Shown: positions 1 through 8,674 of the stretch, piece by piece
Layout of the letters: the number at the start of each line of letters is the position of its first letter
How positions within the stretch are numbered: the first letter of the stretch is position 1
NCBI GenBank assembly: GCA_902801585.1
Contig: CADCIU010000031.1
Coordinates: forward strand, 1 to 33,205
Origin: an uncultured Lachnospiraceae bacterium
GTDB lineage: Bacteria; Bacillota_A; Clostridia; Lachnospirales; Lachnospiraceae
DNA: 33,205 bases
Direction of reading: 5' to 3'
Translations under genes and position numbers: made by a program
Notes under the pieces: model-generated
Told to the model about the DNA's origin: nothing
The model's input: the letters and a program-made list of their open reading frames with translations, nothing else
The model's database searches: none

Positions 1-370
1 GCAGCGTCTGGAAGAGCTCTATGCTCAGTACGGCCGTTACCTCAACAAGATCGACACCGTCGAGTTCCCCGGCCTCTCCGGCATGGACAAGATGGCAGGA
101 ATCATGAAGGGTCTGAGAGAGAACCCTCCGGCAGCATTCGGCAGCAAGGCAGTTGCTTCCGTTACGGACTATGCGAAGCCCGAGACGACCGGCCTTCCGA
201 AGGCAAACGTTCTGTCCTTCGTACTCGAGGACGGCGCCAAGGTCATGGTCAGACCTTCCGGCACAGAGCCCAAGATCAAGGCTTACTACACCACCCTTGG
301 CAAAGATCTCGATGCGGCGCAGGCAGAGAAGGATGAGCTGTCCGCAGCGATCAAGCCTATCTTCAGCTGA
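1..370 (+). CDS. Phosphoglucomutase/phosphomannomutase family protein, C-terminal part (5' end outside window)
   Basis: The reading frame is open from the first bases and ends with TGA at 368-370, so only the last 120 or so residues are present. The phosphate-binding loop of the alpha-D-phosphohexomutase C-terminal domain is visible as RPSGTEPKIKAYY. In this family that loop grips the phosphate of the sugar substrate. The enzyme would interconvert hexose 1- and 6-phosphates in the cytoplasm; whether glucose, mannose or glucosamine is preferred cannot be told from this fragment. A strong intrinsic terminator follows about 50 bases after the stop, so this is the last gene of its transcript. The family call is secure, the substrate is not. 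Confidence 0.93.
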   Translation, partial: QRLEELYAQYGRYLNKIDTVEFPGLSGMDKMAGIMKGLRENPPAAFGSKAVASVTDYAKPETTGLPKANVLSFVLEDGAKVMVRPSGTEPKIKAYYTTLGKDLDAAQAEKDELSAAIKPIFS

Positions 371-418
371 CCCCGGTGGCAAAAGAATCTTTACAGCGAT
401 CATAGCACCTATGCAAAA

Positions 419-448
419 GGGGCTGCCTCAATCGGCAGCCCCTTTTTT
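419..448 (+). terminator. Intrinsic terminator of the phosphohexomutase gene
   Basis: A perfect 9-bp stem GGGGCTGCC / GGCAGCCCC (419-427 and 434-442) with a 6-base loop is followed by six T. It lies about 50 bases after the stop codon on the same strand. The GGCAGCC arm recurs in two other terminator-like hairpins of the window (10909-10966 and 23383-23426). Confidence 0.93.
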
Positions 449-502
449 GTGCGATCATTTGCTTTTTGTAAATACAGTTAAGACAATGATTTACCGGTTC
501 AC

Positions 503-3500
503 TCAGTCTTTCTTCTCGATGCTGTCCGTCTTGTAAATAAACTTGACTCTCGTCTCATCCGGGTTTGCAGTGCCGCTGAATGTCTTGTATGACTTCGCAG
601 CATCACGGATCATATCTATTCTCTTTTCGATCGACTTCACATCGGTCTTATAGAGCTCGGAGAGCTTCTTTACACCTTCTTCATTGAGCTTCACGCATCC
701 GTCTTTTAATTCCACAGCGCCGGAAGAGATCTGGGACATGCCGTCTGCGAGCTTTGCCGCGCCCTCGCTCAGCTGTGACGCGCCGTCATCAAGCTTGCTG
801 CCGTTTTCATCCAGTGTCTTTGTGCCCTGCGCCAGTTCGCCGATCCCGCTGCTCAGTTTCGATGCCCCTGCAGCAAGCTGTGCCGCACCGTCATTGAGTG
901 TCTTATTATTTGCGGCGAGCGCAGCTGTCCCTTTCTTAAGCTCAGAGATTCCTTTAACCAGTTCACTTCCGCTGCTGTCAAGGGTGCTTGCCCCGTCTGC
1001 GAGCGAATCGATCCCGCTCCCCAGATCAGACGCTCCGGCTGCCAAAGCACTGATGCCGTCATTGATCGCCTGATTATTTGCAGCAAGCGTGCCCGTTCCG
1101 TCTTTGATCTTCGATGCTGCATCCGCAAGCTCCTTAGCACCTGCATCCACACTCTTTGAGCCGTCAATAAGCGCTGCTGTACTTCCATTGAGTGTTTTGG
1201 CGCCCTCCATAAGCTTCCCTGCAGCGTCATTGATCTGTCCGACTCCCCCGGTATAAGTCTCCAGGGCCTGCAGCAGCCCGGGTTGTTCGCCTTCGCCTGC
1301 AGGTTCATGAGACAGGCCGGCGCTGAGCTGTGCCGCACCGGTTGTAAGTGTATCTGATTGTTCTGTCAACATTTCAAGGCCTGTATCCAGAGCACTGACA
1401 CCTTTTCCCAGTTCACTGAGTCCACCGGCCAGGCTGTCCGCATTGTCTGCCAGGTTTCCGCTGACCTGTGCAAGGGATTCCGAAGCGCTCCCCAATGCTG
1501 ATGCTCCTTCGGAAACCGCCTCGGCTCCGTCGACTACTGCGCTCACCTCTTCTTTGAGCGTATGTATGGTATTCTTGGCATCATCGATTCCACCGCTGAC
1601 GGAATCTGCATCTTCAGCCAGATCCGAGAGATCCTTTGAAACATCCCCCAGGCTCACCGCGGAATCGGATGCCGTTTTTTTGGCCGTTTCCAGCTTTTCA
1701 TTTGCCTGATCTATATGGCTTTGGGCAGCATCTGCTGCTGAAACATCTGCGGCAGTTTCGATCGCACTGTTTGCCTTTTCAGCCAGCCCATCCAGCTTAT
1801 CGTTGATCTCATTCTCAAGTTGATCGGATACATCTCCCTGAACCGCCTGCTGAGCGTCAGATGCTGCCGAATCCTTCTCTTCGGGCGACATCGTATCCGG
1901 AAGACTGTTATAAACGGCATTATAAACATCGAGATCGACCGTGAAATGTTCGCTCTCGATACTCCCTGCGGCTTCCAGTCCCGCTTTACTGGCGCTTTCG
2001 ATGAGTGAAGAATCGGTCGTCATATCTCCCATGTCAGCGATTCCCTCAAGGTCATCTATACTGTCATCGATGTCCTGCTTGGAGCTCGGAATCCCGCCGG
2101 AAACCCGATCGGCGCTTTCTTGAAGATTTCCGATCTTCTCTTCTGCGCTGTCCAGATCCCCAAGCGAATTCTTTGCGTCGCTCAGTCCTCCGGTGATCGC
2201 ATCCGCGCCGCTCTTAACCGTCTCTGCGGCAGTTTTGACTGACGCTGTGTAGCTCCTTACAGCGCCGGCCAATGATGAAGCTCCGGTCTCAAGAGCAGGT
2301 ATTCCTTTTTCCTGATCGAGCATCGCAGCGGTTCCCTTTTTGGCCTCTGCAACGCCGCCGGTATACTGCGTCAGACCTTCGCTCAGACTCTTTGCGCCGT
2401 CAGCAAGCTGTTTGACACCACTGTTGATTCCTTCGGAACTGTCCGCCAGCTGCTGCGTTCCGTCATGCAGCATCACAAGGCCTGAGGAAAGATCGTTCAC
2501 AGCGGTTCCAAACTGTTCCAGTCCGCCGCTGAGCAGAGAAGTGCCGCTCGTAAAGTCAGGGAGGTTCTCTACCAGCTGCCCCAGTCCGTCGTCTACAGAT
2601 TGCACGCCGTCTGTATAATTCTTGATTCCGCTCTCGAGATCCGGAAGACTGTCGGTCAGCTGTTTCGTTCCCTCCCGGAGCTTTCCTGCTCCTTCATTGA
2701 GCTGCGAAACGCCGCCGGTATACTGCGAAATACCGTCCTTCAGATCACCCGCGCCGCTGTTGATCTTAGCCACGCCTCCGGTATATTCTTTCAGACCTTT
2801 GGTCAGAGAGGGGAGGCTCTTCACGAGTTTACCTGCACCGTCGTTGATCTGAGAAGCACCGTCATTGACCTTCGAGACGCCGTCTGTATACTCACTGATG
2901 CCGTCCGCCAGTTCTCCCGCACCGTCTGAGAGCTCGCTTGAACCGCTCGCCGCCTCTTCAATACCATCCGAGAGCTCGCCTGCTCCGTCCGCCAGATCGT
3001 TTCCATCCTTCTCCAGGTCAGCGATCTTTTCATCCATATCTTTCAAAAGGCTTTCAGAGTCGTCCTCCTCATCGTCAAGAAGCCCGGAGAAGACCATAGT
3101 CATACAGGTACTCATCTTGAAATCCACTGCGTCCAGCGTGATCTCCACTGAATCCGGGATATTCAGGTCCTGCAGCTTTTGCCGCGAGTCCTCTCCTGCT
3201 TCCGTTTCTTCGAGAAGATGGTCCGCATCGTCCTTTACGACCTGCAGACTGTCGGAGAGTCCCGGGAAGGCCATTCCCACAACAACGGTATTTTTTCCCT
3301 CTGAGATAACAGAGCCGTTGTCCACTTCCACATTTTTGACATTGTCGTTGGAGAAGATAATACCTGTCATCGTCGTAAAAGGCACATAGACATCTTTATA
3401 CGATTCTGTGTTCTCATATTCGATGCGGATCTTGACCTTGCCGGTCTTTCCGGCCAGCTCCTCGGGAGTGACTTCCGTCCCTTCCAGGAAATATGTGATC

Positions 3501-3955
3501 TTCTGAGTGACCGGAGGCTGCTTATCCGTCGTACCCTGATAATAAATATCATTTCCGCCGGCATTCCAGACCAGTTCCTCTCCGTTCTGTGTAAAGGATT
3601 CGTCTCCTTTTACATTCTCTATATTCTTCAGGATCGACCTGTCGTAGAGTTCCGACGAGCCGTCCCTGTTCTTGAGCCAGTTCGAGACCGTCATACTCTT
3701 CAGGTTTCCGTTTGCATCTGTAAAAACATAGACCGTCTCTTCTTTTTCGGCTCCCTGTACCTCCGTACCTGAGCTGTCCTTTGCCATTGCACTCAGTGCA
3801 GCCGCCAGATCCGATTCCGTGATCTCTCCTGCTTCCTCACTGTTTTGATATATGATCCCGTTTGCGGGCATTGTCACTGCCGCATAAGCAGGCGCAGCCA
3901 TGCTCGCTGTGATCGCTGCGGCGATCAAAAGGGCAAGAACCTGTTTTCTCTTCAT
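503..3955 (-). CDS. Secreted coiled-coil protein with glycine-rich heptad repeats, partner of the MMPL exporter
   Basis: The 1150-residue product starts at the ATG at 3955, which has AGAAGGAGATC just upstream; a 15-codon longer frame begins inside the preceding gene and lacks such a site. A signal peptide is clear: MKRKQ, a hydrophobic stretch, then a likely cut after AYA near residue 25. A region of about 300 residues with no recognised fold follows. The rest is dominated by a strict 7-residue period of the type L-x-x-G-x-x-x, with blocks such as YTGGV and INDGA spaced by 21, 35 or 56 residues. Such heptads are known from YhgE/Pip-like proteins, but the C-terminal membrane domain of that family is missing; the protein ends in a short basic-acidic tail with no membrane helix. 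It lies 16 bases after the MMPL gene on the same strand. A role as an extended extracytoplasmic rod working with the exporter is inferred. Confidence 0.8.
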   Translation of the reverse strand: MKRKQVLALLIAAAITASMAAPAYAAVTMPANGIIYQNSEEAGEITESDLAAALSAMAKDSSGTEVQGAEKEETVYVFTDANGNLKSMTVSNWLKNRDGSSELYDRSILKNIENVKGDESFTQNGEELVWNAGGNDIYYQGTTDKQPPVTQKITYFLEGTEVTPEELAGKTGKVKIRIEYENTESYKDVYVPFTTMTGIIFSNDNVKNVEVDNGSVISEGKNTVVVGMAFPGLSDSLQVVKDDADHLLEETEAGEDSRQKLQDLNIPDSVEITLDAVDFKMSTCMTMVFSGLLDDEEDDSESLLKDMDEKIADLEKDGNDLADGAGELSDGIEEAASGSSELSDGAGELADGISEYTDGVSKVNDGASQINDGAGKLVKSLPSLTKGLKEYTGGVAKINSGAGDLKDGISQYTGGVSQLNEGAGKLREGTKQLTDSLPDLESGIKNYTDGVQSVDDGLGQLVENLPDFTSGTSLLSGGLEQFGTAVNDLSSGLVMLHDGTQQLADSSEGINSGVKQLADGAKSLSEGLTQYTGGVAEAKKGTAAMLDQEKGIPALETGASSLAGAVRSYTASVKTAAETVKSGADAITGGLSDAKNSLGDLDSAEEKIGNLQESADRVSGGIPSSKQDIDDSIDDLEGIADMGDMTTDSSLIESASKAGLEAAGSIESEHFTVDLDVYNAVYNSLPDTMSPEEKDSAASDAQQAVQGDVSDQLENEINDKLDGLAEKANSAIETAADVSAADAAQSHIDQANEKLETAKKTASDSAVSLGDVSKDLSDLAEDADSVSGGIDDAKNTIHTLKEEVSAVVDGAEAVSEGASALGSASESLAQVSGNLADNADSLAGGLSELGKGVSALDTGLEMLTEQSDTLTTGAAQLSAGLSHEPAGEGEQPGLLQALETYTGGVGQINDAAGKLMEGAKTLNGSTAALIDGSKSVDAGAKELADAASKIKDGTGTLAANNQAINDGISALAAGASDLGSGIDSLADGASTLDSSGSELVKGISELKKGTAALAANNKTLNDGAAQLAAGASKLSSGIGELAQGTKTLDENGSKLDDGASQLSEGAAKLADGMSQISSGAVELKDGCVKLNEEGVKKLSELYKTDVKSIEKRIDMIRDAAKSYKTFSGTANPDETRVKFIYKTDSIEKKD
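749..1084 (-). repeat. Two adjacent 56-residue (8-heptad) repeat units near the C-terminus of the coiled-coil protein
   Basis: Two consecutive 168-base units encode proteins beginning AANNQAINDG and AANNKTLNDG. They stay aligned over about 56 residues, exactly eight heptads. The unit length suggests growth by in-frame duplication of whole heptad blocks. Confidence 0.75.
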
Positions 3956-3971
3956 TGTTGATCTCCTTCTA

Positions 3972-6116
3972 TTACATGGAATGGGACAGCCCTGTTTCAC
4001 GGCCGGTCCGAATCTCTTCTATATCTTTATTCATAGACTCTTTATTCATAGGTTTTTTGCTTATAAATCCCCGGCTGGTCCTGACAATGACCGGGTCGAA
4101 CAGAAGCAGTACGGAAGGCAGCGCAAACACAACAGTCACCATGCTGATCAAAGCGCCTCTTGCCATCAGCATACACAGCGAGGAAATGACGGAAATCCCG
4201 GAATACATTCCCACACCGAAGGTCGAAGCAAAGAAGGACATCGCGCTGACAAATATACTTTGGATCGAAGTCTTGTGTGCGATCAGTACAGCTTCCTTTT
4301 TGCTGCGCCCTGCAGCTCTCTCCACCTGATAGCGGCTGGTCATCAGGATCGCATAGTCCACCGTGGAACCCAGCTGGATCGTTCCGATGACGATCGATGC
4401 GATGAACGGAAGTGAAGTCCCGGTGTAAAATGCCAGCGACATATTGATGAAGATAGCGCACTCGATGACTGTGACCAGAAGGATCGGCAGACTCAGCGAC
4501 ATAAACACGAACATGATGATTGCTGCTATAATGCCTATGGACGCCCAGTTGACAACTGTAAAGTCATGGTTCGAGATCGTGATCAGGTCCTTCGTACAGG
4601 GCGCATCTCCGATCAGCATAGCCTTTTCATCATATCGGTGAATGATATCATTGATCGTGTCGATCTGCTGATTCATCTCATCTGTGGCTGTGACATATTC
4701 ACTGGCCACCAGCATGAGTTGATATCCTCCGCCGTACAGCACATTTGTCGCCTCTTCCGGCAGCAGTTCTCTGGGGATCTCCTCGCCCACAAAGCTGTCC
4801 ACAGAAATGACGCTTTTGACACCTTCCACATTTTTGATCTCTTTGGACATCCGGTCGCCATCTTTGGCTTCCAGATTCTCATCCGCGAGGATCATCAGCG
4901 TATTGTTCATGCTGAAAGTATCTTCCATCCTTTGGTTCGCGATCATGGACGGAAGACCCTTGGGCAGCGTCTGAATGATATCGTAGTACACATCAATGTG
5001 CGTATATCCATACACAGCAGGGATCCAGATCAGCAGAAAAGCGACAAATACCGCCTTATAGTGCTTTTGTACAAATGCAGGGATCCTCTCAAAAGTGGGA
5101 AGGAAAGGTCTGTGCCTTGTCTTCTCGATCAGCTTTTCAAACATCAGGATCATGGAAGGAAGGATCGTGACACAGCAAATGACGCCGAGCGCAACGCCCT
5201 TCATCATGACGATGCCGACATCAAGGCCGAATCGGAATGTCATGAAGCAAAGCGCGGCAAATCCGGCGATCGTAGTCACTGAGGATCCCACCACAGATTT
5301 TAATGTTTCGTTGATCGCTGCAGCCATCGCTTCTAAGGAAGTGTCGAACTTCTTTTCATTCTCCTTGAAGCTGTGCCACAAAAATATGGAGTAATCCATT
5401 GTGACGCCAAGCTGCAGAACTGCTGCCAGCGCTTTTGTAATATATGATACTTCACCGAAAAAGTAATTGGAACCCAGATTGTATATGATCGCGATTCCAA
5501 TTGATAGGAGGAAAAACACCGGAGCCAGGTACGTATCCATGCTCAGCGCCAGAATGATCGATGCCAATATAACAGCCAGTGCCACATAGACCGGCTCCTC
5601 CGATTCTGCCAGGTCCTTAGTATCCGTGATGACAGCAGACATACCCTGGAGATAACACCCGCTGTCCAGCACTTCCCGAATTCCGGCTACCGCTTCCATT
5701 GTTTCATCAGAAGATGTGGACGTGTCGTAAGTGATCGCCAGCAGCGTGGCATTTCCTTTCAGAAAGGCATCTCGGATCTTCTCGGGGAGCATTTCTTTCG
5801 GAACCGTGATGTCCGCGAAACTGTCGTACCACAGCACTTTTTTGACATGTTCGACCTGACGGATCTTCTCCTCGAGCGCCACGATTTCTCTGTCACTCTT
5901 ATCCTCCACGATCAGCATTGTGATCGCCCCGGTCCCGAATTCATCCATCAGGATGTTCTGTCCCTGAATCGTCTCGATACTGTCCGGCAGGTAGGTGAGA
6001 ATATCATAGTTGACTCTCGTGTGAAAATATCCCCATACGGCCGGAATGATGAGCACCAGTGCAATGATCAGGATCAGATGTCTGATTTTGACCACAACAT
6101 TACCAAAACTTTTCAT
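3972..6116 (-). CDS. MMPL/RND family membrane exporter
   Basis: The 714-residue protein has the duplicated RND layout. Each half has one N-terminal helix (residues about 10-30 and 355-372), a large outside loop, then a block of five helices. Each half carries an Asp-Tyr pair in a membrane helix (TMDYSIF at 241-242 and STVDYAIL at 587-588), matching the paired Asp-Tyr proton relay known from mycobacterial MmpL3. Members of the family use proton force to move lipids or hydrophobic compounds. The start ATG is preceded by GGAGGAG about 25 bases up and GAGT closer in, so the site is not ideal. The secreted coiled-coil gene follows after 16 bases, and a TetR gene lies upstream on the same strand behind a terminator-like hairpin. 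Substrate unknown. Confidence 0.9.
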   Translation of the reverse strand: MKSFGNVVVKIRHLILIIALVLIIPAVWGYFHTRVNYDILTYLPDSIETIQGQNILMDEFGTGAITMLIVEDKSDREIVALEEKIRQVEHVKKVLWYDSFADITVPKEMLPEKIRDAFLKGNATLLAITYDTSTSSDETMEAVAGIREVLDSGCYLQGMSAVITDTKDLAESEEPVYVALAVILASIILALSMDTYLAPVFFLLSIGIAIIYNLGSNYFFGEVSYITKALAAVLQLGVTMDYSIFLWHSFKENEKKFDTSLEAMAAAINETLKSVVGSSVTTIAGFAALCFMTFRFGLDVGIVMMKGVALGVICCVTILPSMILMFEKLIEKTRHRPFLPTFERIPAFVQKHYKAVFVAFLLIWIPAVYGYTHIDVYYDIIQTLPKGLPSMIANQRMEDTFSMNNTLMILADENLEAKDGDRMSKEIKNVEGVKSVISVDSFVGEEIPRELLPEEATNVLYGGGYQLMLVASEYVTATDEMNQQIDTINDIIHRYDEKAMLIGDAPCTKDLITISNHDFTVVNWASIGIIAAIIMFVFMSLSLPILLVTVIECAIFINMSLAFYTGTSLPFIASIVIGTIQLGSTVDYAILMTSRYQVERAAGRSKKEAVLIAHKTSIQSIFVSAMSFFASTFGVGMYSGISVISSLCMLMARGALISMVTVVFALPSVLLLFDPVIVRTSRGFISKKPMNKESMNKDIEEIRTGRETGLSHSM
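4024..4053. repeat. 15-bp tandem duplication inside the 3' end of the MMPL gene
   Basis: TCTTTATTCATAGAC is followed at once by TCTTTATTCATAGG. In the protein this gives the in-frame repeat MNKES-MNKDI in the cytoplasmic tail. It is one of several short tandem duplications in the window. Confidence 0.85.
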
Positions 6117-6179
6117 ACTCGGTTATTCACTCCTCCCATATATGAAAACTCCTCCGCAGTCTTATCTGCAGCGTTCTTT

Positions 6180-6193
6180 TCTTTCATGAAAGA
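6180..6193. promoter_or_regulatory. 14-bp perfect palindrome, candidate TetR operator ahead of the MMPL gene
   Basis: TCTTTCATGAAAGA reads the same on both strands. It lies 64 bases before the MMPL start and overlaps a TATACT hexamer (minus strand 6198-6193) that could be the -10 box of that gene. The TetR gene is next upstream, so repression here is a reasonable inference. No footprint can be claimed. Confidence 0.45.
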
Positions 6194-6197
6194 GTAT

Positions 6198-6232
6198 AAA
6201 AAAAGGGATTGATTTATAAAACATTCAATCCC
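6198..6232 (-). terminator. Terminator-like hairpin between the TetR and MMPL genes
   Basis: Read on the minus strand, GGGATTGA and TCAATCCC form an 8-bp stem with a 12-base loop, followed by seven T. It lies about 80 bases after the TetR stop. It would separate the TetR transcript from the exporter transcript, which then needs its own promoter. Confidence 0.7.
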
Positions 6233-6309
6233 CCGACTCTGTCCAGTTCTCCTATACAAATGCGGTTGTTTGTATACTTCTTTCGAGACAGACAACTCGG
6301 TCTGCCTTG

Positions 6310-6876
6310 TCACAATTCTTCTAATACATCCCACAGTGATCTCGTCACAATGTACTCATACACGGTCGCCACTTCCTCCGGCGGCACCGTCATCCCGGAT
6401 CTGATCCAGTAGATCACCACGTAATTCATGGACCTCGCGTAATACCGCGCCAGCGAGTCCACAGTCAGCCACGGATGCCCGGCATGCGGTCTTCCGCTGC
6501 TCCTTTCTCTGAAAAGATCCAGCAGCAGTTTGTAGATACACTCTTCCGTGATCTCCTCAAATGAATTCTGACCTTCGATCCTGACTGCTTTCTGGTAAAA
6601 CACACTGTCCTTTTTCAGATTCGTGAAGATCAGCGTCAGCGCCTCCTTGTACATATCATTTTTCAGGAGGATCCCGACCGGTTCCAGAATCTCTGTGTGA
6701 ATGATATGGCTCAAAAGGTCATATTTGTCCTGATAATGATTATAGAAGGTGACTCTGATCACTCCGGCGCCATCTGTGATCTGTTTAATAGTGATCTTTT
6801 CAAAAGAAGTAGTCAGTATCAGTTGTTTGAGACTCTCGGCAAGCGCTTTTCCGATGTCCTTCCTCTCTTCGGCCAC
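6310..6876 (-). CDS. TetR/AcrR family transcriptional regulator
   Basis: The 188-residue protein has the N-terminal TetR helix-turn-helix at about residues 10-55, with the pattern ITIKQITDGAGVIRVTFYNH and then KYDLL. In typical members the recognition helix reads GVSRGTFYxHF; here VIRVTFYNHY replaces it. The C-terminal ligand domain has no recognised signature. The gene follows the TVP38-type gene by 31 bases on the same strand and probably shares its promoter at 7666-7694. The downstream neighbour is the MMPL exporter, so control of that exporter by a ligand that enters the cell is the simplest reading. The ligand is unknown. Confidence 0.88.
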   Translation of the reverse strand: MAEERKDIGKALAESLKQLILTTSFEKITIKQITDGAGVIRVTFYNHYQDKYDLLSHIIHTEILEPVGILLKNDMYKEALTLIFTNLKKDSVFYQKAVRIEGQNSFEEITEECIYKLLLDLFRERSSGRPHAGHPWLTVDSLARYYARSMNYVVIYWIRSGMTVPPEEVATVYEYIVTRSLWDVLEEL

Positions 6877-6907
6877 GTTTTACCCCTTTGCAAGCTTGTA
6901 TATCCAT

Positions 6908-7615
6908 TTAGTCAATGCGGCTGATGAACCAGTCTCTCTTAAGCAATATGATCACGATCACGAGACACTGGAACGCGATCGCAATTCCGGTGAACATCCA
7001 CTTTCCCTGAATGATGAACTGCCCAGCCATGCAGGATGTCAGTATCTGCAGCCAGCTCCCCATAGCCACCGCAGTCACATATTCCTTCGCCGTGATGTCG
7101 GTCTTGGCTGCAATAAAGGGAATCACTCCGTTCGGGATCGCCGGGACCATATTGGCGATCACGACCATGAACTGCGGTTTCGTGCCGTTCAGCTTTTCCA
7201 TCAGCCATTGGCTTGTCCTGCCCATCGAAACTTCTCTCAAACGGCCGCTTCCCATTTTTCTGGCGAATACAAAGATTAATAGATTAGATAGTACAAACCC
7301 AAAATAACACATAAAAAAGCCCTGCAGCCATCCGTAGATCAGACCTGCAGCTACCTGGATCGCCATTCCGGGCAACACTATGCTCACCACTTGGATCATC
7401 TGCAGCAAAATGACTGCAATTACTCCCTTGATCCCTGTCTCCTGTGCAAGATAATCCGCAATCTTTTCTCCGTCCCCCTCTTTCAAAAGGGGAATCAGAC
7501 CGGGAATTTTGTTTCCGAACGCGATCCAGATCAGTATAGCAATTACAATTACCATCAGAATGGGAACCAGCTTCTCTTTTAGCTTATACCAAAAGCTGTT
7601 TTCCCTTATATCCAT
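6908..7615 (-). CDS. TVP38/TMEM64 (SNARE-associated, DedA superfamily) membrane protein
   Basis: The 235-residue protein has a short basic N-terminus, a first helix at about residues 15-34, and then the conserved family core with VLPGMAIQVAAGLIYGW and the following glycine-rich re-entrant and helical segments. Relatives of this superfamily help move or flip phospholipids and undecaprenyl phosphate across membranes; the role of this particular branch is not settled. The ribosome site (GAGAG about 7 bases before ATG) is modest. A good promoter lies 50 bases upstream. The gene appears co-transcribed with the TetR gene that follows. Confidence 0.85.
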   Translation of the reverse strand: MDIRENSFWYKLKEKLVPILMVIVIAILIWIAFGNKIPGLIPLLKEGDGEKIADYLAQETGIKGVIAVILLQMIQVVSIVLPGMAIQVAAGLIYGWLQGFFMCYFGFVLSNLLIFVFARKMGSGRLREVSMGRTSQWLMEKLNGTKPQFMVVIANMVPAIPNGVIPFIAAKTDITAKEYVTAVAMGSWLQILTSCMAGQFIIQGKWMFTGIAIAFQCLVIVIILLKRDWFISRID

Positions 7616-7665
7616 ATATTCTCTCAGTCGTAGACTTTACAAATTCTTTACCTGCAGATATGCCT

Positions 7666-7694
7666 ACTATACACTATCCCCGGGCTTTTCTCAA
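7666..7694 (-). promoter_or_regulatory. Sigma-A-type promoter for the TVP38-TetR pair
   Basis: On the minus strand TTGAGA (7694-7689), a 17-base spacer and TATAGT (7671-7666) match the housekeeping consensus at 5 of 6 positions in each box. It lies just after the stop codon of the upstream DUF1624 gene. Confidence 0.65.
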
Positions 7695-7706
7695 GAATCA
7701 CCCCCG

Positions 7707-8510
7707 TCAGATTTGCTGCAGCGCACCATAAAGGAGTACGAACAGGTAAAGCACCGGCTGATGCAAAAGATAGATCATCAGCGAGTTTCTGCCCAAAAAC
7801 GATAAGGGTCTGCAATCAGCTTTAAAGATCCGTGACTGAAATGCGCCGCACTCTCTGCACAGGATATGCAGCGCATAGCCGCAAAAATACAAAAAGCACC
7901 ACGGCAGCAGCGAAAAATAGTCCGTCGAATAGAACCCGGCCGGCGGAAATCCCAAATAGGCCGTCAGAAGATCTTTATATAAATACGGCGGCATTGAAAC
8001 TCCCCAAAAAGGGATCCGCGGAAAAATCCTGCAGAGCATGCCGTTCCCGATCACACCTGAATTGACGTCCCTGAAAAGAATGAAAAGCACTGCCGAGACG
8101 AGCAGTGCTGCCGACGCTGCCCTTGTGCTGTTTATTATGCGCCTAACCGCGTCCTTTAAAAAAGTAAACATCAGCATGCAGGATCCGATCAGTGTCAGTA
8201 CGCCAAAGATGACGCGATCCTCGGGCAGGACCAGGTTGGTGACGAGCATCACCAGCGCTCCTGCTCCGAATACTTCCAGGCCTCTTTTCAGGAGTCTGGA
8301 AGAAAAAGGCACACAGAATCCGGAGAGCAGAATAAAAGTCCAGCAGATACTCTGCTGCCATATAAATCCCGCCCTGCTTCTGTACCAGGGCCAATCTGCG
8401 CCGGCCATATATACTGCATCCCATGAGGCGTGATACAGGATCATGCTTATTAATGTGAGTCCCCGCAGGCTGTCGAGGAGCGCCAGTCTTTCCCGATTAT
8501 ACTTATTCAT
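7707..8510 (-). CDS. DUF1624 / heparan-alpha-glucosaminide N-acetyltransferase-like membrane protein
   Basis: The 267-residue protein begins with the family signature LLDSLRGLTLISMILYHASW and contains about seven membrane helices. Proteins of this family resemble the lysosomal HGSNAT acetyltransferase and the acyltransferase-3 superfamily, which move acyl groups across the membrane onto sugars. The bacterial substrate is unknown. No clear ribosome site precedes the ATG at 8510; a tandem repeat occupies the leader. It is divergent from the CYTH gene. Confidence 0.82.
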   Translation of the reverse strand: MNKYNRERLALLDSLRGLTLISMILYHASWDAVYMAGADWPWYRSRAGFIWQQSICWTFILLSGFCVPFSSRLLKRGLEVFGAGALVMLVTNLVLPEDRVIFGVLTLIGSCMLMFTFLKDAVRRIINSTRAASAALLVSAVLFILFRDVNSGVIGNGMLCRIFPRIPFWGVSMPPYLYKDLLTAYLGFPPAGFYSTDYFSLLPWCFLYFCGYALHILCRECGAFQSRIFKADCRPLSFLGRNSLMIYLLHQPVLYLFVLLYGALQQI

Positions 8511-8515
8511 ACTAA

Positions 8516-8541
8516 TTGAATCCGCTTTTTGAATCCGCTTT
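8516..8541. repeat. 13-bp perfect tandem duplication in the divergent spacer
   Basis: TTGAATCCGCTTT occurs twice back to back, six bases before the DUF1624 start codon. It fills the position where a ribosome site would be expected for that gene. Confidence 0.9.
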
Positions 8542-8567
8542 GTTTTAAACAGGCTGTGTTGTATAAT
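8540..8567 (+). promoter_or_regulatory. Probable promoter of the CYTH gene
   Basis: A perfect TATAAT (8562-8567) is preceded, with a 16-base spacer, by TTGTTT (8540-8545), which keeps only the TTG of the consensus. Transcription would start near 8575 and give a leader of about 100 bases. Confidence 0.5.
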
Positions 8568-8572
8568 ATCGA

Positions 8573-8643
8573 CAGCGCAGACATCCGATCGCCTGCGTTC
8601 TATAGCGTCGACAGCACAGGAATTCGACTGATTGTCTGCGCTG
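8573..8643 (+). promoter_or_regulatory. Inverted repeat in the CYTH leader
   Basis: CAGCGCAGACA (8573-8583) is exactly complementary to TGTCTGCGCTG (8633-8643), which is followed by four T. The 49-base loop contains a second, weaker copy of the CGACAGC motif. It could act as an attenuating stem in the mRNA leader, but the T tract is short. Confidence 0.4.
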
Positions 8644-8674
8644 TTTTGCCCAATGCTTCAAAATGGAGGTCCTT

